Below are positions 46,209 to 56,550 of a stretch of 64,000 nucleotides of DNA, in pieces. The DNA comes from Methylosinus sp. LW4 (GTDB taxonomy: Bacteria > Pseudomonadota > Alphaproteobacteria > Rhizobiales > Beijerinckiaceae). Position numbers and translations under genes: made by a program. The stretch is from contig NZ_KB900626.1 of the NCBI RefSeq assembly GCF_000379125.1, forward strand, positions 312,014 through 376,013. The letters are read 5' to 3'. Every line of letters begins with the position of its first letter. Position 1 is the stretch's first letter. The notes under the pieces are model-generated. The model worked only from the letters and a program-made list of their open reading frames with translations, did not search any database and was not told the DNA's origin.

Positions 46209-47497
46209 AAATCGACGATCCGCGATTGGATTTGTCGTCGGGGTCAGGAGTCGCCCCGAATGGAGCCGCTCGCGCAGCTCGGAGAGGGCGCGAGCGCGTT
46301 CATGCAGGCGCGGCTATGCTCACAAGCCAGTTCCTGCGGGGGAGGCTATTCCTCGATCTGCGGCGGACATCGAACTTCCTCCAGCGGAATAGATTGCGCG
46401 CTCGTCTGTCGCTCGGCGTCTTTTGTCTCTATGTTTTCGCAATCGTCCATAGTGTCGGGGCCTTCGGCCTGGGCTGGCTCGCTCTGCGGTGCTATCCGAC
46501 GATCACGCCATGGCTCGTCGAGACCTCCGGCCTGCCTTTGTCGGAAATGCGCTGGGCGGCTATACTCGGGTCGATCGCGGTCCTTACTGTCATTGCGCGC
46601 GTTCTATCCGAGCCGAAGCTCCTCTTTCGAACGTTGTCGAATTGGGCGACGCTCGTCGCCGGTCCCGCAATAGTGATGTACGGGGCCTCGAACTGGTTGC
46701 CGAGCGGCAGGCTAGATCAGACCGGCATCACGGAACTTGTTCATCTGCTCGAGCTCGGACTCCTATGCGTGATCGTCGGCTTCATGCCGCAGATCGGAGC
46801 TCTGGCGATGACCGCGATCGCGTGCGTGGCGGCCGCGGCGCTGTTTTGGTCCTATGGCCCTTTGCGCAGTTGGCTGGTCTACGCACGCGAGCTCACGCGA
46901 TGGACCAATGTGCCGCCGTTGCAAGCGCTCGCATTGATCCTGGGCGGAATGTCGGGCGGCCTCGTCGGCGGTATGGTCTTCGTCAGCGTGCTGATAAATG
47001 TAATCGGCAACTCATCGCCGCTCATGGGTCGCATCCTCGACGCAGCGCCGTCCATATTCACGGGATGTATCGCCGCGGGCGGTGCCGGCTTCGCTCTTTA
47101 TGCCTTTGCGCTAGGCTTTCGCGACCGGATCAGAGGCGACAATGGGTGGGTTTTCGCGGGAGCCGATCGCGATCGGCCGCTGGCGAACGTCGTCGTCCAG
47201 GCTATCGGTCGCGGCGCGACGAGGTGCGTGACGGCAGTGGTCGAACTGCTCTTCTCGACTTTGAAAGAACTCTGGCCTGAAGGGATCGGAGCATTCATAT
47301 TCATATTTTTTTTGGTTTTGCTCTCGGCGTTTTGGAACGCCATTGGGGCGTCGATTTGGGCCGAGGTGAGCAAGAGTGTGTCCGAGCATAGAGCGCTCTA
47401 TTCGCTGATCGTGCTCTTTGGCGCGTTCTCGATGCTTCTGGTCTCGCTCGGCGGCGTAGCTCTGCGGCGAAAAAGAGGAAGAAGCGATCTGCCTTGA
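46205..47497 (+). CDS. Polytopic membrane protein, third gene of the cassette
   Basis: 430 residues. The ATG at 46205 overlaps the previous stop as ATGA, whereas ATG 46199 is further inside that gene. A basic N-terminal tail precedes roughly eight hydrophobic segments, including LGVFCLYVFAIVHSVGAFGL, an IGALAMTAIACVAAAALFW helix and a FIFIFFLVLLSAFW helix near residue 365. A Gly-rich helix, ALILGGMSGGLVGGMVFVSV, may line a channel. No family recognised. Three genes in a coupled unit, all membrane-associated, suggest one envelope complex. Confidence 0.65.
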   Translation: MKIDDPRLDLSSGSGVAPNGAARAARRGRERVHAGAAMLTSQFLRGRLFLDLRRTSNFLQRNRLRARLSLGVFCLYVFAIVHSVGAFGLGWLALRCYPTITPWLVETSGLPLSEMRWAAILGSIAVLTVIARVLSEPKLLFRTLSNWATLVAGPAIVMYGASNWLPSGRLDQTGITELVHLLELGLLCVIVGFMPQIGALAMTAIACVAAAALFWSYGPLRSWLVYARELTRWTNVPPLQALALILGGMSGGLVGGMVFVSVLINVIGNSSPLMGRILDAAPSIFTGCIAAGGAGFALYAFALGFRDRIRGDNGWVFAGADRDRPLANVVVQAIGRGATRCVTAVVELLFSTLKELWPEGIGAFIFIFFLVLLSAFWNAIGASIWAEVSKSVSEHRALYSLIVLFGAFSMLLVSLGGVALRRKRGRSDLP

Positions 47498-47547
47498 CCA
47501 TTGGATTCGGAGCTTAGTCTGGCCGAAATTCAAGCCATTCGTCTCGC

Positions 47548-48531
47548 TCACCCCCACAGCTCCCTCTCCGGCGGATACACCAGCGACCCCTCGTACCGCA
47601 GCCCCGGCTCGCGGTCCTTCGCCAGCAGCAGCGGTCCGTCGAGATCGACGAACTCCGCCCCTTGCGCCACGATCAGGGCCGGGGCCATGGCCAGCGAGGT
47701 GCCGACCATGCAGCCGGCCATGATCGAGAAGCCGAGCCGCCGCGCCTCGGCGGCGAGCGCGAGCGCCTCGGTGAGGCCGCCGGTCTTGTCCAGCTTGATG
47801 TTCACGGCGTCATAGCGCCCGACCAGAGCGGAAAGGCCGATGCGGTCGTGCACGCTCTCGTCGGCGCAGATCGGCACGAGGCGGGGGAGGCGCGTGAGCG
47901 CTTCGTCCTCGCCCGCCGGCAGGGGCTGCTCGATCAGCCTCACGCCGGCTTTTGCGCAGGCTTCGCTATTGGCGACGAAATTTTCTTCGCGCCACGCCTC
48001 GTTGGCGTCGACGATCAGCGCCGAATCGCTCGCTCCTGCGCGCACGGCCGCAATGCGCTCGGCGTCGCCATCTCCGGCGAGCTTCACCTTCAGCAGCGGG
48101 CGGTGCGCGGCCTTGGCCGCGGCCTCGCGCATTTCCTCCGGCGTTCCGACCGAGATCGTGTAGGCGGTGACGAGCGGCTCCATTCGCTCGAGCCCGGCGA
48201 GCCGATAGGCGGCGACGCCGGTGCGCTTGGCCTCCAAATCCCAGAGCGCGCAATCGGCGGCGTTGCGGGCGGCGCCCGGCGGCAGCAGAGCGGCGAGGGC
48301 CGCGCGGTCGGCGCCGGCCTCGAGGAGATCGCGCACGCTCTCCAGCTGATCGACGACGCTCTCCACGCTCTCGCCATAGCGGGCGTAGGGCACGCATTCG
48401 CCCTGGCCCAGGGCCTCGCCGTCGGCGAGTCGCGCCACGACGACGACGGCCTCGGTCTTGGCGCCGCGGGAGATGACGAATCGCCCGGCGATGGGGAAAC
48501 GTTCGACGGAAATGGTCAGTTGGACGCCCAT
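47548..48531 (-). CDS. Dipeptide epimerase, enolase superfamily (L-Ala-D/L-Glu epimerase type)
   Basis: A 327-residue enzyme starting at ATG 48531, where MGVQLTISVERFPI begins the enolase-superfamily N-domain. The TIM barrel carries LKVKLAGD (catalytic Lys), VDANEAW (metal Asp), EQPLP (metal Glu), CADES (metal Asp/Glu), and IKLDKTGG (second catalytic Lys). The pattern fits the YcjG/dipeptide-epimerase group that recycles murein peptides. A long frame upstream is not needed. Substrate specificity is inferred from family. Confidence 0.85.
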   Translation of the reverse strand: MGVQLTISVERFPIAGRFVISRGAKTEAVVVVARLADGEALGQGECVPYARYGESVESVVDQLESVRDLLEAGADRAALAALLPPGAARNAADCALWDLEAKRTGVAAYRLAGLERMEPLVTAYTISVGTPEEMREAAAKAAHRPLLKVKLAGDGDAERIAAVRAGASDSALIVDANEAWREENFVANSEACAKAGVRLIEQPLPAGEDEALTRLPRLVPICADESVHDRIGLSALVGRYDAVNIKLDKTGGLTEALALAAEARRLGFSIMAGCMVGTSLAMAPALIVAQGAEFVDLDGPLLLAKDREPGLRYEGSLVYPPERELWG

Positions 48532-48667
48532 AGCGATTTTTCCAGTTGAAACAGAGAGACTAGGCGCGCCGCAGCCAGGCTCACGCTCGACTCTGGCTGC
48601 GGCGGAAGTTAAGACGCTGCGGGGCGCGGAGAAAGGGAGCCGCCGGCCCATAGGGCCGAAAATAGGC

Positions 48668-49813
48668 ATGTCCACGGACCTCGACCATACGGCCCGCCTC
48701 TCGTCGCGACGCGAGGGCGAGACCGCGCGCTTCGCGCTGGGCGGCGAATGGGTGCTCGCCGATTCCGCCGCCCTGGAGAAGGACGCCGCCGGCATGGCCG
48801 CCGCCGCCCGCGGCGCCGCTCGCGCTATCGTCGATCTCGCGCAAATCGTCCGGCTCGACACCGCCGGCGCCTGGATCATCGGCCGCGCCATGGACGAGCT
48901 CGCCCATGCCGGGGTCGCCGTCTCGCTGGAGGGCGCGCGGCCGGAGCATGTCATCTTGCTGCAGGAGACGAAGTTTCGTCCCTTCGAGGCGCCGTCGCGC
49001 TGCCGTCGCCTGCTCGTCGTCGATATTCTCGCCGATCTCGGCCGTTCCGTCGTCGCGGCGGCGCAGGACGCCTATAGCGGCGTGGGCTTTCTCGGCGAGT
49101 TCGTCGTCGCCTCGGGCGTCTCGCTCATGGCGGCGGGACGCTTCCGCTTCACCTCGCTCGTCTATCATATGGAGAGCTTCGGCTTTCGCAGCCTGCCCAT
49201 CATCGCGCTCATCAATCTGCTCGTCGGCGCCATTGTCGCGCAGCAGGGCATATTCCAGCTGCGACGCTTCGGCGCGGGCGCCTATGCGGTCGATCTCATC
49301 GGCATATTGGTGCTGCGCGAGCTCGGCGTGCTGCTCACCTCCATCATGATCGCCGGCCGCTCCGGCTCCGCCATCACCGCCGAGCTCGGCTCGATGAAAA
49401 TGCGCGAGGAGGTCGATGCGCTGCGCGTCATGGGCCTCTCGCCGGTGGAGGTGCTGGTGACGCCGCGCGTCTTGGCGCTGGTTCTGTCGCTGCCGCTGCT
49501 CACCTTCATCGCCGATATGTCGGCGCTGTTCGGCGGCCTTCTGGTGTGCTGGGTCTATGAGGGCATCAGCCCGGCGGCCTATCTCTCGCTGCTGCAGGCG
49601 GCGATCGGCCGCAACACTTTCATCGTCGGCCTCATAAAGGCGCCATTCATGGCGCTGGTCATCGGCATGGTGGCCGCCATGGAGGGCATGGCGACCAGAG
49701 GCTCGGCCGAATCGCTCGGCCGCCACGTCACGGCTTCTGTGGTGAAGGCGATCTTCATGGTCATCGTGCTCGACGGCTTCTTCGCCATCTTCTTCGCCTC
49801 GATCAAATATTAG
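48668..49813 (+). CDS. mlaE: MlaE-type phospholipid ABC transporter permease with N-terminal STAS-like domain
   Basis: A 381-residue protein. ATG 48668 starts a 100-residue STAS-like domain (RAIVDLAQIVRLDTAGAWII) that is fused to MlaE in alphaproteobacteria. The permease part (from about residue 125) has LPIIALINLLVGAIVAQQ, ELGSMKMREEVDALRVMG and five or six membrane helices, which are the MlaE signature. It moves phospholipids across the envelope to keep outer-membrane asymmetry. mlaF begins four bases after the stop. Confidence 0.92.
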   Translation: MSTDLDHTARLSSRREGETARFALGGEWVLADSAALEKDAAGMAAAARGAARAIVDLAQIVRLDTAGAWIIGRAMDELAHAGVAVSLEGARPEHVILLQETKFRPFEAPSRCRRLLVVDILADLGRSVVAAAQDAYSGVGFLGEFVVASGVSLMAAGRFRFTSLVYHMESFGFRSLPIIALINLLVGAIVAQQGIFQLRRFGAGAYAVDLIGILVLRELGVLLTSIMIAGRSGSAITAELGSMKMREEVDALRVMGLSPVEVLVTPRVLALVLSLPLLTFIADMSALFGGLLVCWVYEGISPAAYLSLLQAAIGRNTFIVGLIKAPFMALVIGMVAAMEGMATRGSAESLGRHVTASVVKAIFMVIVLDGFFAIFFASIKY

Positions 49814-49817
49814 CCCG

Positions 49818-50660
49818 ATGACCGACCTCGCCTCGCCGACGATCGAAAAGCCCGCCGCGACGCGCGAGACGGTGATTCGCGTGCGCGATCTCTTCGTCGC
49901 CTTCGGGCAGACTTTGGTGATGCGCGGCCTCGATCTCGATGTCTATCGCGGCGAGGTGCTGGGCTTCGTCGGCGGCTCGGGACAGGGCAAATCGGTGCTG
50001 ATGCGCACCATTCTCGGCCTCGTCGACAAGCGCTCCGGTCTCATAGAGCTGTTCGGGCAGGATCGCGACAAGCTCTCCGCCGCCGAGCGCCGTCGCGTCG
50101 AGCGGCGCTGGGGCGTGCTGTTTCAGAATGGCGCGCTGTTCTCCAGCCTCACCGTGCGGCAGAATATCCAAATGCCCATGCGCGAGACCGGGCATATTTC
50201 GGCGCGGCTGATGGACGAGCTGGCGATGCTGAAGCTCGAGCTGGTCGGCCTGCCCGCGAGCGCCGCGGACAAATTTCCGGCCGAATTATCGGGCGGCATG
50301 ATCAAGCGCGCGGCGCTCGCCCGCGCGCTCGCGCTCGACCCGGAGCTGGTCTTTCTCGACGAGCCGACCTCCGGTCTCGATCCCATAGGCGCGGCGGAAT
50401 TCGACGAGCTGATCGCCACTCTGCAACATACGCTCGGATTGACCGTCTTCATGGTGACGCATGATCTCGACAGCCTTTATTCCATCTGCGACCGCATCGC
50501 CGCGCTCGCCGAGGGAAAGGTGATCGCCGCGGGGCCGATGGAGGAGATGCTCGCCTGCGAGCATCCCTGGCTGAAGGCTTATTTCCACGGCGTGCGCGGA
50601 TCGCGCCTCTCCGGCGCGCTCGAGGAGCGCAAGACGAAAGAACTGCGAGGACGAGAGTAG
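49818..50660 (+). CDS. mlaF: MlaF-type phospholipid ABC transporter ATPase
   Basis: A 280-residue ABC ATPase with Walker A GGSGQGKSVLMR, signature LSGGMIKRAALARAL, Walker B LVFLDEPTSGLDP and switch His in MVTHDLDSL. The RVRDLFVAFGQTLVMRGLDLDVYRGE opening and GMIKR signature are specific to the MlaF group. It pairs with MlaE and lies in the same operon; the next gene follows five bases after the stop. Confidence 0.93.
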   Translation: MTDLASPTIEKPAATRETVIRVRDLFVAFGQTLVMRGLDLDVYRGEVLGFVGGSGQGKSVLMRTILGLVDKRSGLIELFGQDRDKLSAAERRRVERRWGVLFQNGALFSSLTVRQNIQMPMRETGHISARLMDELAMLKLELVGLPASAADKFPAELSGGMIKRAALARALALDPELVFLDEPTSGLDPIGAAEFDELIATLQHTLGLTVFMVTHDLDSLYSICDRIAALAEGKVIAAGPMEEMLACEHPWLKAYFHGVRGSRLSGALEERKTKELRGRE

Positions 50661-50665
50661 GCCCC

Positions 50666-51550
50666 ATGGAAACCCGCGCCAATTTCGCCCTCATCGGCGC
50701 TTTCGCCCTCGCCGTGGTGTTCGCGGCCTTCGGCTTCGTCTTCTGGTTCTCGGGAGCGAGCCAGACGGCGCAATACAAGACCTATGAGGTGCATTTCAAC
50801 GGCTCGGTCAGCGGCCTGCTGCGCGGCGGCGACGTGCGCTTCAACGGGCTGAAGGTGGGCGAGGTGACGCAGCTCGCCATTTCCGAACAGGATCCGAGCC
50901 GCGTCGACGTGCTCGTCAGCGTAGACCGCAAGACGCCGGTCAAAACCAACACGCGCGCGCGTCTCGAGCAGGCCGGCTTCACCGGCGTCTCCTATGTGTC
51001 GCTCACCGGCGGCACGCCGGGCGCGGAGGAGCTGCGCGCGAGGACGGGGGAGACCTATCCCGTCATAGAGGGCGAGCGCTCCGAGTTTCAGAATATTCTC
51101 GAGAATGTGCAGAAGCTCTCGTCCACCGCCACGGAAGTTCTCGAGAGGGTGGGCAAGCTGCTCGACGCCAATTCGCAGACCATTTCGGACACGCTGAGGA
51201 ACACCGAGAAATTCACCAAGGCGCTCGCCGATAATTCCGGCGGAATCGACTCCTTCATTCACGATATGTCGGAGATCAGCGCCTCGATGAAGCCGCTGCC
51301 GGCGCGCATCGACAAGCTTCTCGTGGCGATCGACCCCAAGAAGCTCAACAGCATAGCGACCGACATCGCTGGCGCTTCGGCCAATCTGAAGAACTTCTCC
51401 GGCGTCGGCCTGAAGCAATATGAGCAGCTCGCCGTCGACGCCCGCAAGACGCTGGAGACGGTGGAGCGCGCCGTCCGCTCGCTGGAGAAAAATCCGCAGC
51501 AGGTGATTTTCGGCGCGAGCCCAGCTCTGCCGGAATATCGCGGCAAGTGA
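50666..51550 (+). CDS. mlaD: MlaD/MCE-family lipid-binding protein
   Basis: A 294-residue protein with an N-terminal membrane anchor (about residues 8-30) and an MCE domain (about 38-115: VHFNGSVSGLLRGGDVRFNG and VSLTGG). A long helical C-terminal region with an Ala/Asn/Lys composition extends the protein. It forms the hexameric ring under the MlaE permease and holds lipid in transit. Third gene of the mla operon. Confidence 0.92.
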   Translation: METRANFALIGAFALAVVFAAFGFVFWFSGASQTAQYKTYEVHFNGSVSGLLRGGDVRFNGLKVGEVTQLAISEQDPSRVDVLVSVDRKTPVKTNTRARLEQAGFTGVSYVSLTGGTPGAEELRARTGETYPVIEGERSEFQNILENVQKLSSTATEVLERVGKLLDANSQTISDTLRNTEKFTKALADNSGGIDSFIHDMSEISASMKPLPARIDKLLVAIDPKKLNSIATDIAGASANLKNFSGVGLKQYEQLAVDARKTLETVERAVRSLEKNPQQVIFGASPALPEYRGK

Positions 51551-51610
51551 GCGAGCGCTCGGGTGAGAATGCGCGATCAGGTGAACGAGAGGACGAGCCA
51601 GAAAAGGCGT

Positions 51611-51745
51611 TTTCCACCTCCCCCTCGAGGGGGGAGGTCGAGCGCCGCAGGCGCTCGGGAGGGGGTGACGCCCCGAGTCTTCGCAGTTGAACCCCACCCC
51701 GTCCGGCTATCGCCGGCCGACCCTCCCCCTGAAGGGGAGGGTGAG
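51611..51745. repeat. Composite palindromic repeat inside the mla locus
   Basis: Three hairpins in a row: ACCTCCCC/GGGGAGGT (51616-51638), GAGCGCC-GCA-GGCGCTC (51640-51656) and ACCCTCCCC/GGGGAGGGT (51720-51742). The outer two have similar arms, so the unit has the look of a mobile palindromic repeat. It separates mlaD from the auxiliary lipoprotein gene. Confidence 0.75.
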
Positions 51746-51881
51746 CGCGCTCCTTTCGCGGTCACGCATTGCGCGGCAATAAGAGGCGTTGCTCTTTGAT
51801 GGGTGGCGACGTTCGAGTAATCTTCAGAATCACTGCGAGAACGCCGCGGCGTCGCGCGCGATCAGCGGGAAGGATCGGTCC

Positions 51882-52466
51882 ATGACGCCGTCGAGAGCGT
51901 CGCTCTCCCTCATTCTGCTCGCCGCTCTGGCGCTCGCGGCTTGCGGCGGCGCGCCGCAGCGCGAGAGCTTCGATCTCGGCGGTCCCGGCGATGTGGCGCG
52001 CGCGCTGGCGCGGCCCTTGCGCGGCACGCTCGCCGTCGCAGAGCCGCAGGCGGTGCAGCCCATCGACTCCGATCGCATCGTCGTGCGCACCGGGCCGAAC
52101 GAGGTCGCCAATCTCGCCGAGGCGCAATGGGTGGATCGGTTGCCGCGGCTCGTGCAGGCGCGGCTCATCGCCGGCTTCGACATCGGCCGTCGCGCCGGCT
52201 CTGTCGTGCGCGCCGGAATGATCGCGGACCATGTGCTCTCGACCGAGATTCGCCGCTTCGAGATCGATGTGACGACCTCCGAGGCGGTGGTCGAGATCGC
52301 CGCCAGAATGCTCGATTCGCGCGGCGCGCCGGTAGGCCAGGGCCGCGTCTTCTCGAGCCGCGCGCCGGCGCCCCATTCCACTGGCGCGGCGGCGACGCAG
52401 GCGCTGGACGAGGCGCTGACCGCGACCGTCGGGCAGATCGTGCGCTGGGCCGCGGCGCAGGTTTGA
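51882..52466 (+). CDS. ABC-type transport auxiliary lipoprotein
   Basis: A 194-residue protein from ATG 51882. A lipoprotein signal peptide ends in LALAAC (lipobox) and the mature protein starts CGGAPQRESFDLG. This is the PqiC/LptE-like ABC_trans_aux (DUF330-type) domain, with VRTGPNEVANLAEAQWVDRLPRLVQARL as the recognisable core. In the Mla/Pqi family this lipoprotein links the inner-membrane transporter to the outer membrane. The repeat upstream divides it from mlaD, so it may have its own transcript. Confidence 0.85.
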   Translation: MTPSRASLSLILLAALALAACGGAPQRESFDLGGPGDVARALARPLRGTLAVAEPQAVQPIDSDRIVVRTGPNEVANLAEAQWVDRLPRLVQARLIAGFDIGRRAGSVVRAGMIADHVLSTEIRRFEIDVTTSEAVVEIAARMLDSRGAPVGQGRVFSSRAPAPHSTGAAATQALDEALTATVGQIVRWAAAQV

Positions 52467-52640
52467 CATCACCCGGTCGCAGGCTCGAGGAAACACTAGC
52501 GCGCCCGCTCTGCCGATGATAACTGATCGCGCGACAGGACGAGCGTCGGGCCGAAGCTTCGGGCGAGGGACTTCGGCGGCCCGCCGAAACTTGCGCCAGC
52601 GGCAGGCGCGCCGACACGTCAACGGAAGAGACAGAGCACC

Positions 52641-53030
52641 ATGGTGAAGACCAGCCTCTACGACCAAGCGACCCGCTATGGCGCCGAGCCCGGCGGCGGC
52701 GCTCCGACCAAGGCGAAGATCACTTTCGTCGATTCGCATGGTCAGGCCCGCACGGTCGAGGGCGAGACGGGCTCCACCGTCATGGAGACGGCGCGCCGCA
52801 ACGATATCCCCGAGATTCCGGCCGAATGCGGCGGCGCCTGCGCCTGCGCCACCTGCCATGTCTATGTGGACGAGGCCTGGGTCGAGAAGGCCGGCAAGCC
52901 TTCGCAGATGGAAGAGGACATGCTGGACTTCGCCTTCGACGTGAAGCCCAATTCGCGCCTCAGCTGCCAGATCACCGTACGGCCGGAGCTCGACGGCCTC
53001 GTGGTGACGACGCCCTCGCAGCAGGGCTGA
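52641..53030 (+). CDS. [2Fe-2S] ferredoxin (adrenodoxin type)
   Basis: A 129-residue protein with a 22-residue basic N-terminal extension. The ferredoxin fold starts at [16 protein letters not shown] and has the cluster site [11 protein letters not shown] (C-x5-C-x2-C) followed by the fourth Cys in RLSCQITV. The [17 protein letters not shown] segment marks the adrenodoxin/FdxB group. It can donate electrons to cytochrome P450s or Fe-S assembly. The ferredoxin reductase gene follows, suggesting a working pair. Confidence 0.92.
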   Translation: MVKTSLYDQATRYGAEPGGGAPTKAKITFVDSHGQARTVEGETGSTVMETARRNDIPEIPAECGGACACATCHVYVDEAWVEKAGKPSQMEEDMLDFAFDVKPNSRLSCQITVRPELDGLVVTTPSQQG

Positions 53031-53050
53031 GGGCTCCGCGGGGGCGCTGA

Positions 53051-54343
<1,293 letters not shown>

Positions 54344-54385
54344 CGCCCGAGCCTCGTCCTTTGGTCGCGCGCGGAGGAGGGGCGA

Positions 54386-55048
54386 ATGTCATCGCAAGCC
54401 TGGGGTGAGGTCGACGCCTATATCGCCGATCGGCTGATCGGCGCCGACGCCGCTCTCGATGCGGCCCTTTCCGCCAACGCCGCCGCCGGCCTGCCGGCGA
54501 TCGACGTCTCGCCGCCGCAGGGCAAGCTGCTGAATCTGCTGGCGCGCTCCATCGGGGCGAAGCGCATTCTCGAGGTGGGCGCGCTCGGCGGCTACAGCAC
54601 CATATGGCTGGCGCGCGCTCTTCCCGAGGGCGGCCGGCTGGTGACGCTGGAGCTCGAGCAAAAACACGCCGATGTCGCCGCCGCCAATCTGGCGAAGGCC
54701 GGTCTCGCGAGCCGCGTCGAGATTCGCGTCGGCGCGGCGCTGGACACGCTGCCCAAGCTCGCGGCCGAGGCGGCCGATCCCTTCGACCTCGCCTTCATCG
54801 ACGCCGACAAGCCCAATAACGCCAATTACTTCGCCTGGGCGCTGACGCTCGCGCGGCCGGGGAGCCTCATCATCGTCGACAATGTCGTGCGGGAGGGCTC
54901 TGTGCTCGCCGGGACGGACGCCAACGCCGCCGGCGCGCGCGCTTTGTTCGAGGCGATCGCCGCCGAGCCTCGCGTCACGGCGACCGCCATTCAGACGGTC
55001 GGCTCCAAGGGCTGGGACGGCTTCGCCATCGCGATCGTGAACGGCTGA
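54386..55048 (+). CDS. O-methyltransferase, caffeoyl-CoA type
   Basis: A 220-residue SAM-dependent methyltransferase preceded by GGAGGAGGGG. Motifs: ILEVGALGGYSTIWLARALP (SAM binding), VTLELEQKHADVAAANL, DPFDLAFIDADKPNN (metal site) and LIIVDNVVREGSV. These are the class I O-methyltransferase marks. Substrate is probably a catechol-like small molecule, but this is not settled by sequence. Confidence 0.88.
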   Translation: MSSQAWGEVDAYIADRLIGADAALDAALSANAAAGLPAIDVSPPQGKLLNLLARSIGAKRILEVGALGGYSTIWLARALPEGGRLVTLELEQKHADVAAANLAKAGLASRVEIRVGAALDTLPKLAAEAADPFDLAFIDADKPNNANYFAWALTLARPGSLIIVDNVVREGSVLAGTDANAAGARALFEAIAAEPRVTATAIQTVGSKGWDGFAIAIVNG

Positions 55049-55065
55049 CGCGGCGTTCCCGACGG

Positions 55066-55938
55066 ATGCAGGCGGCGCGCCTCTACAGCGACCAGAGGGT
55101 CGGCTATTGGCGGAAGGGGATGCGCGAGCTGAATTTCGGCGATGCGCTGTCCGAGCTGCTGTATCGAGAGCTGACCAAGCGCAGCATGCGCGACCGCCGC
55201 GCCGGACGCTACAAACGCGACTTCGACGTCGTTCGCTTGATCGGCAGCGTCATTTCCGACCATCAGATCGAGATCGATCTCACTCATTCTCGCGCCGATC
55301 GTGCGCCGAAGATCGCCTTTTGGTGCTGCGGCAAGCGCGATCCGCATCCGCTGAGCGAGGAGCTGCAGCGGCATTGCGTCTTTCTGGGCGCGCGCGGACC
55401 GCTCACGCGCGACGCCTTGGGCCTGCCGGCGGAGACGCCGCTCGGCGATCCCGCATTGCTGCTACCCTTGCTCTATGCGCCGCGCATCGATCCGGGCCTC
55501 GCCGACAAGGCGATCTGCGTGCCGCATTTTCTCGAGCCGAAAAGCGATCGGCGGCTGATCGAGGAAACCGGCGTCGATCTCGTCGTTCGGCCGAATATCG
55601 CCGCGAGCTTCGACTCCATTCGGCGGGCGATCGACCAGATCGCGAGCGCGCGCTTCGTTCTCTGCGGCGCTCTGCACGCCGCTATCCTGCGCTGCGCCTA
55701 TGATCTTCCTTTCGGCTATTTCGACAGCGGCTATATCGATGTTCCGTTCAAATGGGACGATTTCGCCGCCTCGATCGGCGTCGGCGCGCGCTTCGCGTCG
55801 AATCTACCGCAGGGCGAGGCCTTTTATTCGGAAGATATCGCCGGAAAAATCCGCAAGCCCGATCTTCTGGCGATACTCGACTGCGCGCCCATCATCGCGC
55901 CCCGCGCTTTGCGCGCCCGCGCCAAAGCGCTGAAATAA
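55066..55938 (+). CDS. Polysaccharide pyruvyl transferase-family protein
   Basis: A 290-residue protein with RELNFGDALSELLYRELT, ARGPLTRDAL, PLGDPALLLPLLY and VPHFLEPKSD, the family signature segments of pyruvyl transferases that decorate cell-surface polysaccharides. The C-terminal part with FVLCGALHAAILRCAYDLPF is typical as well. The start at 55066 is plausible but has a weak ribosome-binding site. Its target polysaccharide is unknown. Confidence 0.8.
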   Translation: MQAARLYSDQRVGYWRKGMRELNFGDALSELLYRELTKRSMRDRRAGRYKRDFDVVRLIGSVISDHQIEIDLTHSRADRAPKIAFWCCGKRDPHPLSEELQRHCVFLGARGPLTRDALGLPAETPLGDPALLLPLLYAPRIDPGLADKAICVPHFLEPKSDRRLIEETGVDLVVRPNIAASFDSIRRAIDQIASARFVLCGALHAAILRCAYDLPFGYFDSGYIDVPFKWDDFAASIGVGARFASNLPQGEAFYSEDIAGKIRKPDLLAILDCAPIIAPRALRARAKALK

Positions 55939-55945
55939 AACGCCG

Positions 55946-55967
55946 AGGGCGGCCTTTCGGCCGCCCT
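55946..55967 (+). terminator. Hairpin after the pyruvyl-transferase-like gene
   Basis: A 9-base stem AGGGCGGCC/GGCCGCCCT with loop TTTC directly follows the stop codon. No T-run follows, so efficiency is uncertain. It also lies between convergent genes. Confidence 0.6.
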
Positions 55968-56002
55968 GCGTCTCGGGTCCACCCTAGTTTTGGGATCGGT
56001 TC

Positions 56003-56386
56003 TCAGGCGTCGGCGAGCGCGCGGTCGCGCGCCGCGGCGCCCTTTTGGACCGGCTCGCCGGCCGCGTCGAAGAAGGAGGCGTCGATCTGGCGGCCTCTCT
56101 CGTCATAGCGCCAGGCGATCTTGGCGACGCCGAGGCCCTTGCGCAGGGTCGGCTTGCCGTCGGCGTTGAAATAGGCCTCCTCGACCTTATTGCCGCGCTC
56201 GTCATAGCGGCGGGCGACGCGCGCCGCGCCAATGCTCTTGCGCTTCACCGGGCGGCCATCGGCGCCGAAATAAGTCTCCAGCACCTCGATCCGGCGGCGC
56301 GCCGGCGTATTGGGCTGGTCCTGGACGGGCGTGGGCGCGGCTCGCGCGGCGCGTCGTCCCTCACGGGGGGCAATATCGTAATCCAT
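56003..56386 (-). CDS. Small tandem-repeat protein
   Basis: 127 residues from ATG 56386; a start 16 codons upstream is possible. The body is two and a half copies of a 33-residue repeat whose marks are YFGADGRPVKRK, YDERG and then YFNADGKPTLRK, YDERG, FFDAAGEPV. The YxxDGxxxxRxG...YDxxG pattern is like that of RHS/YD-type or caspase-associated repeats, which make beta-rich structures. No signal peptide is seen. Function unknown. Confidence 0.7.
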   Translation of the reverse strand: MDYDIAPREGRRAARAAPTPVQDQPNTPARRRIEVLETYFGADGRPVKRKSIGAARVARRYDERGNKVEEAYFNADGKPTLRKGLGVAKIAWRYDERGRQIDASFFDAAGEPVQKGAAARDRALADA

Positions 56387-56550
56387 TGTCTCGACTCGGC
56401 CTCTCGAGCGATTTTCGAGCCGATCCCCGCGCATCGCGGCGCATGTGGAATCGATCCGAATTCGCTATTGTCTTCTGGGGGATGCGCCTTCGCTCCGCCC
56501 AGGGGACGGGAGCGAGAGTGCGCGCCAGCGGCGCAGCCTCTCGGCTGCGA

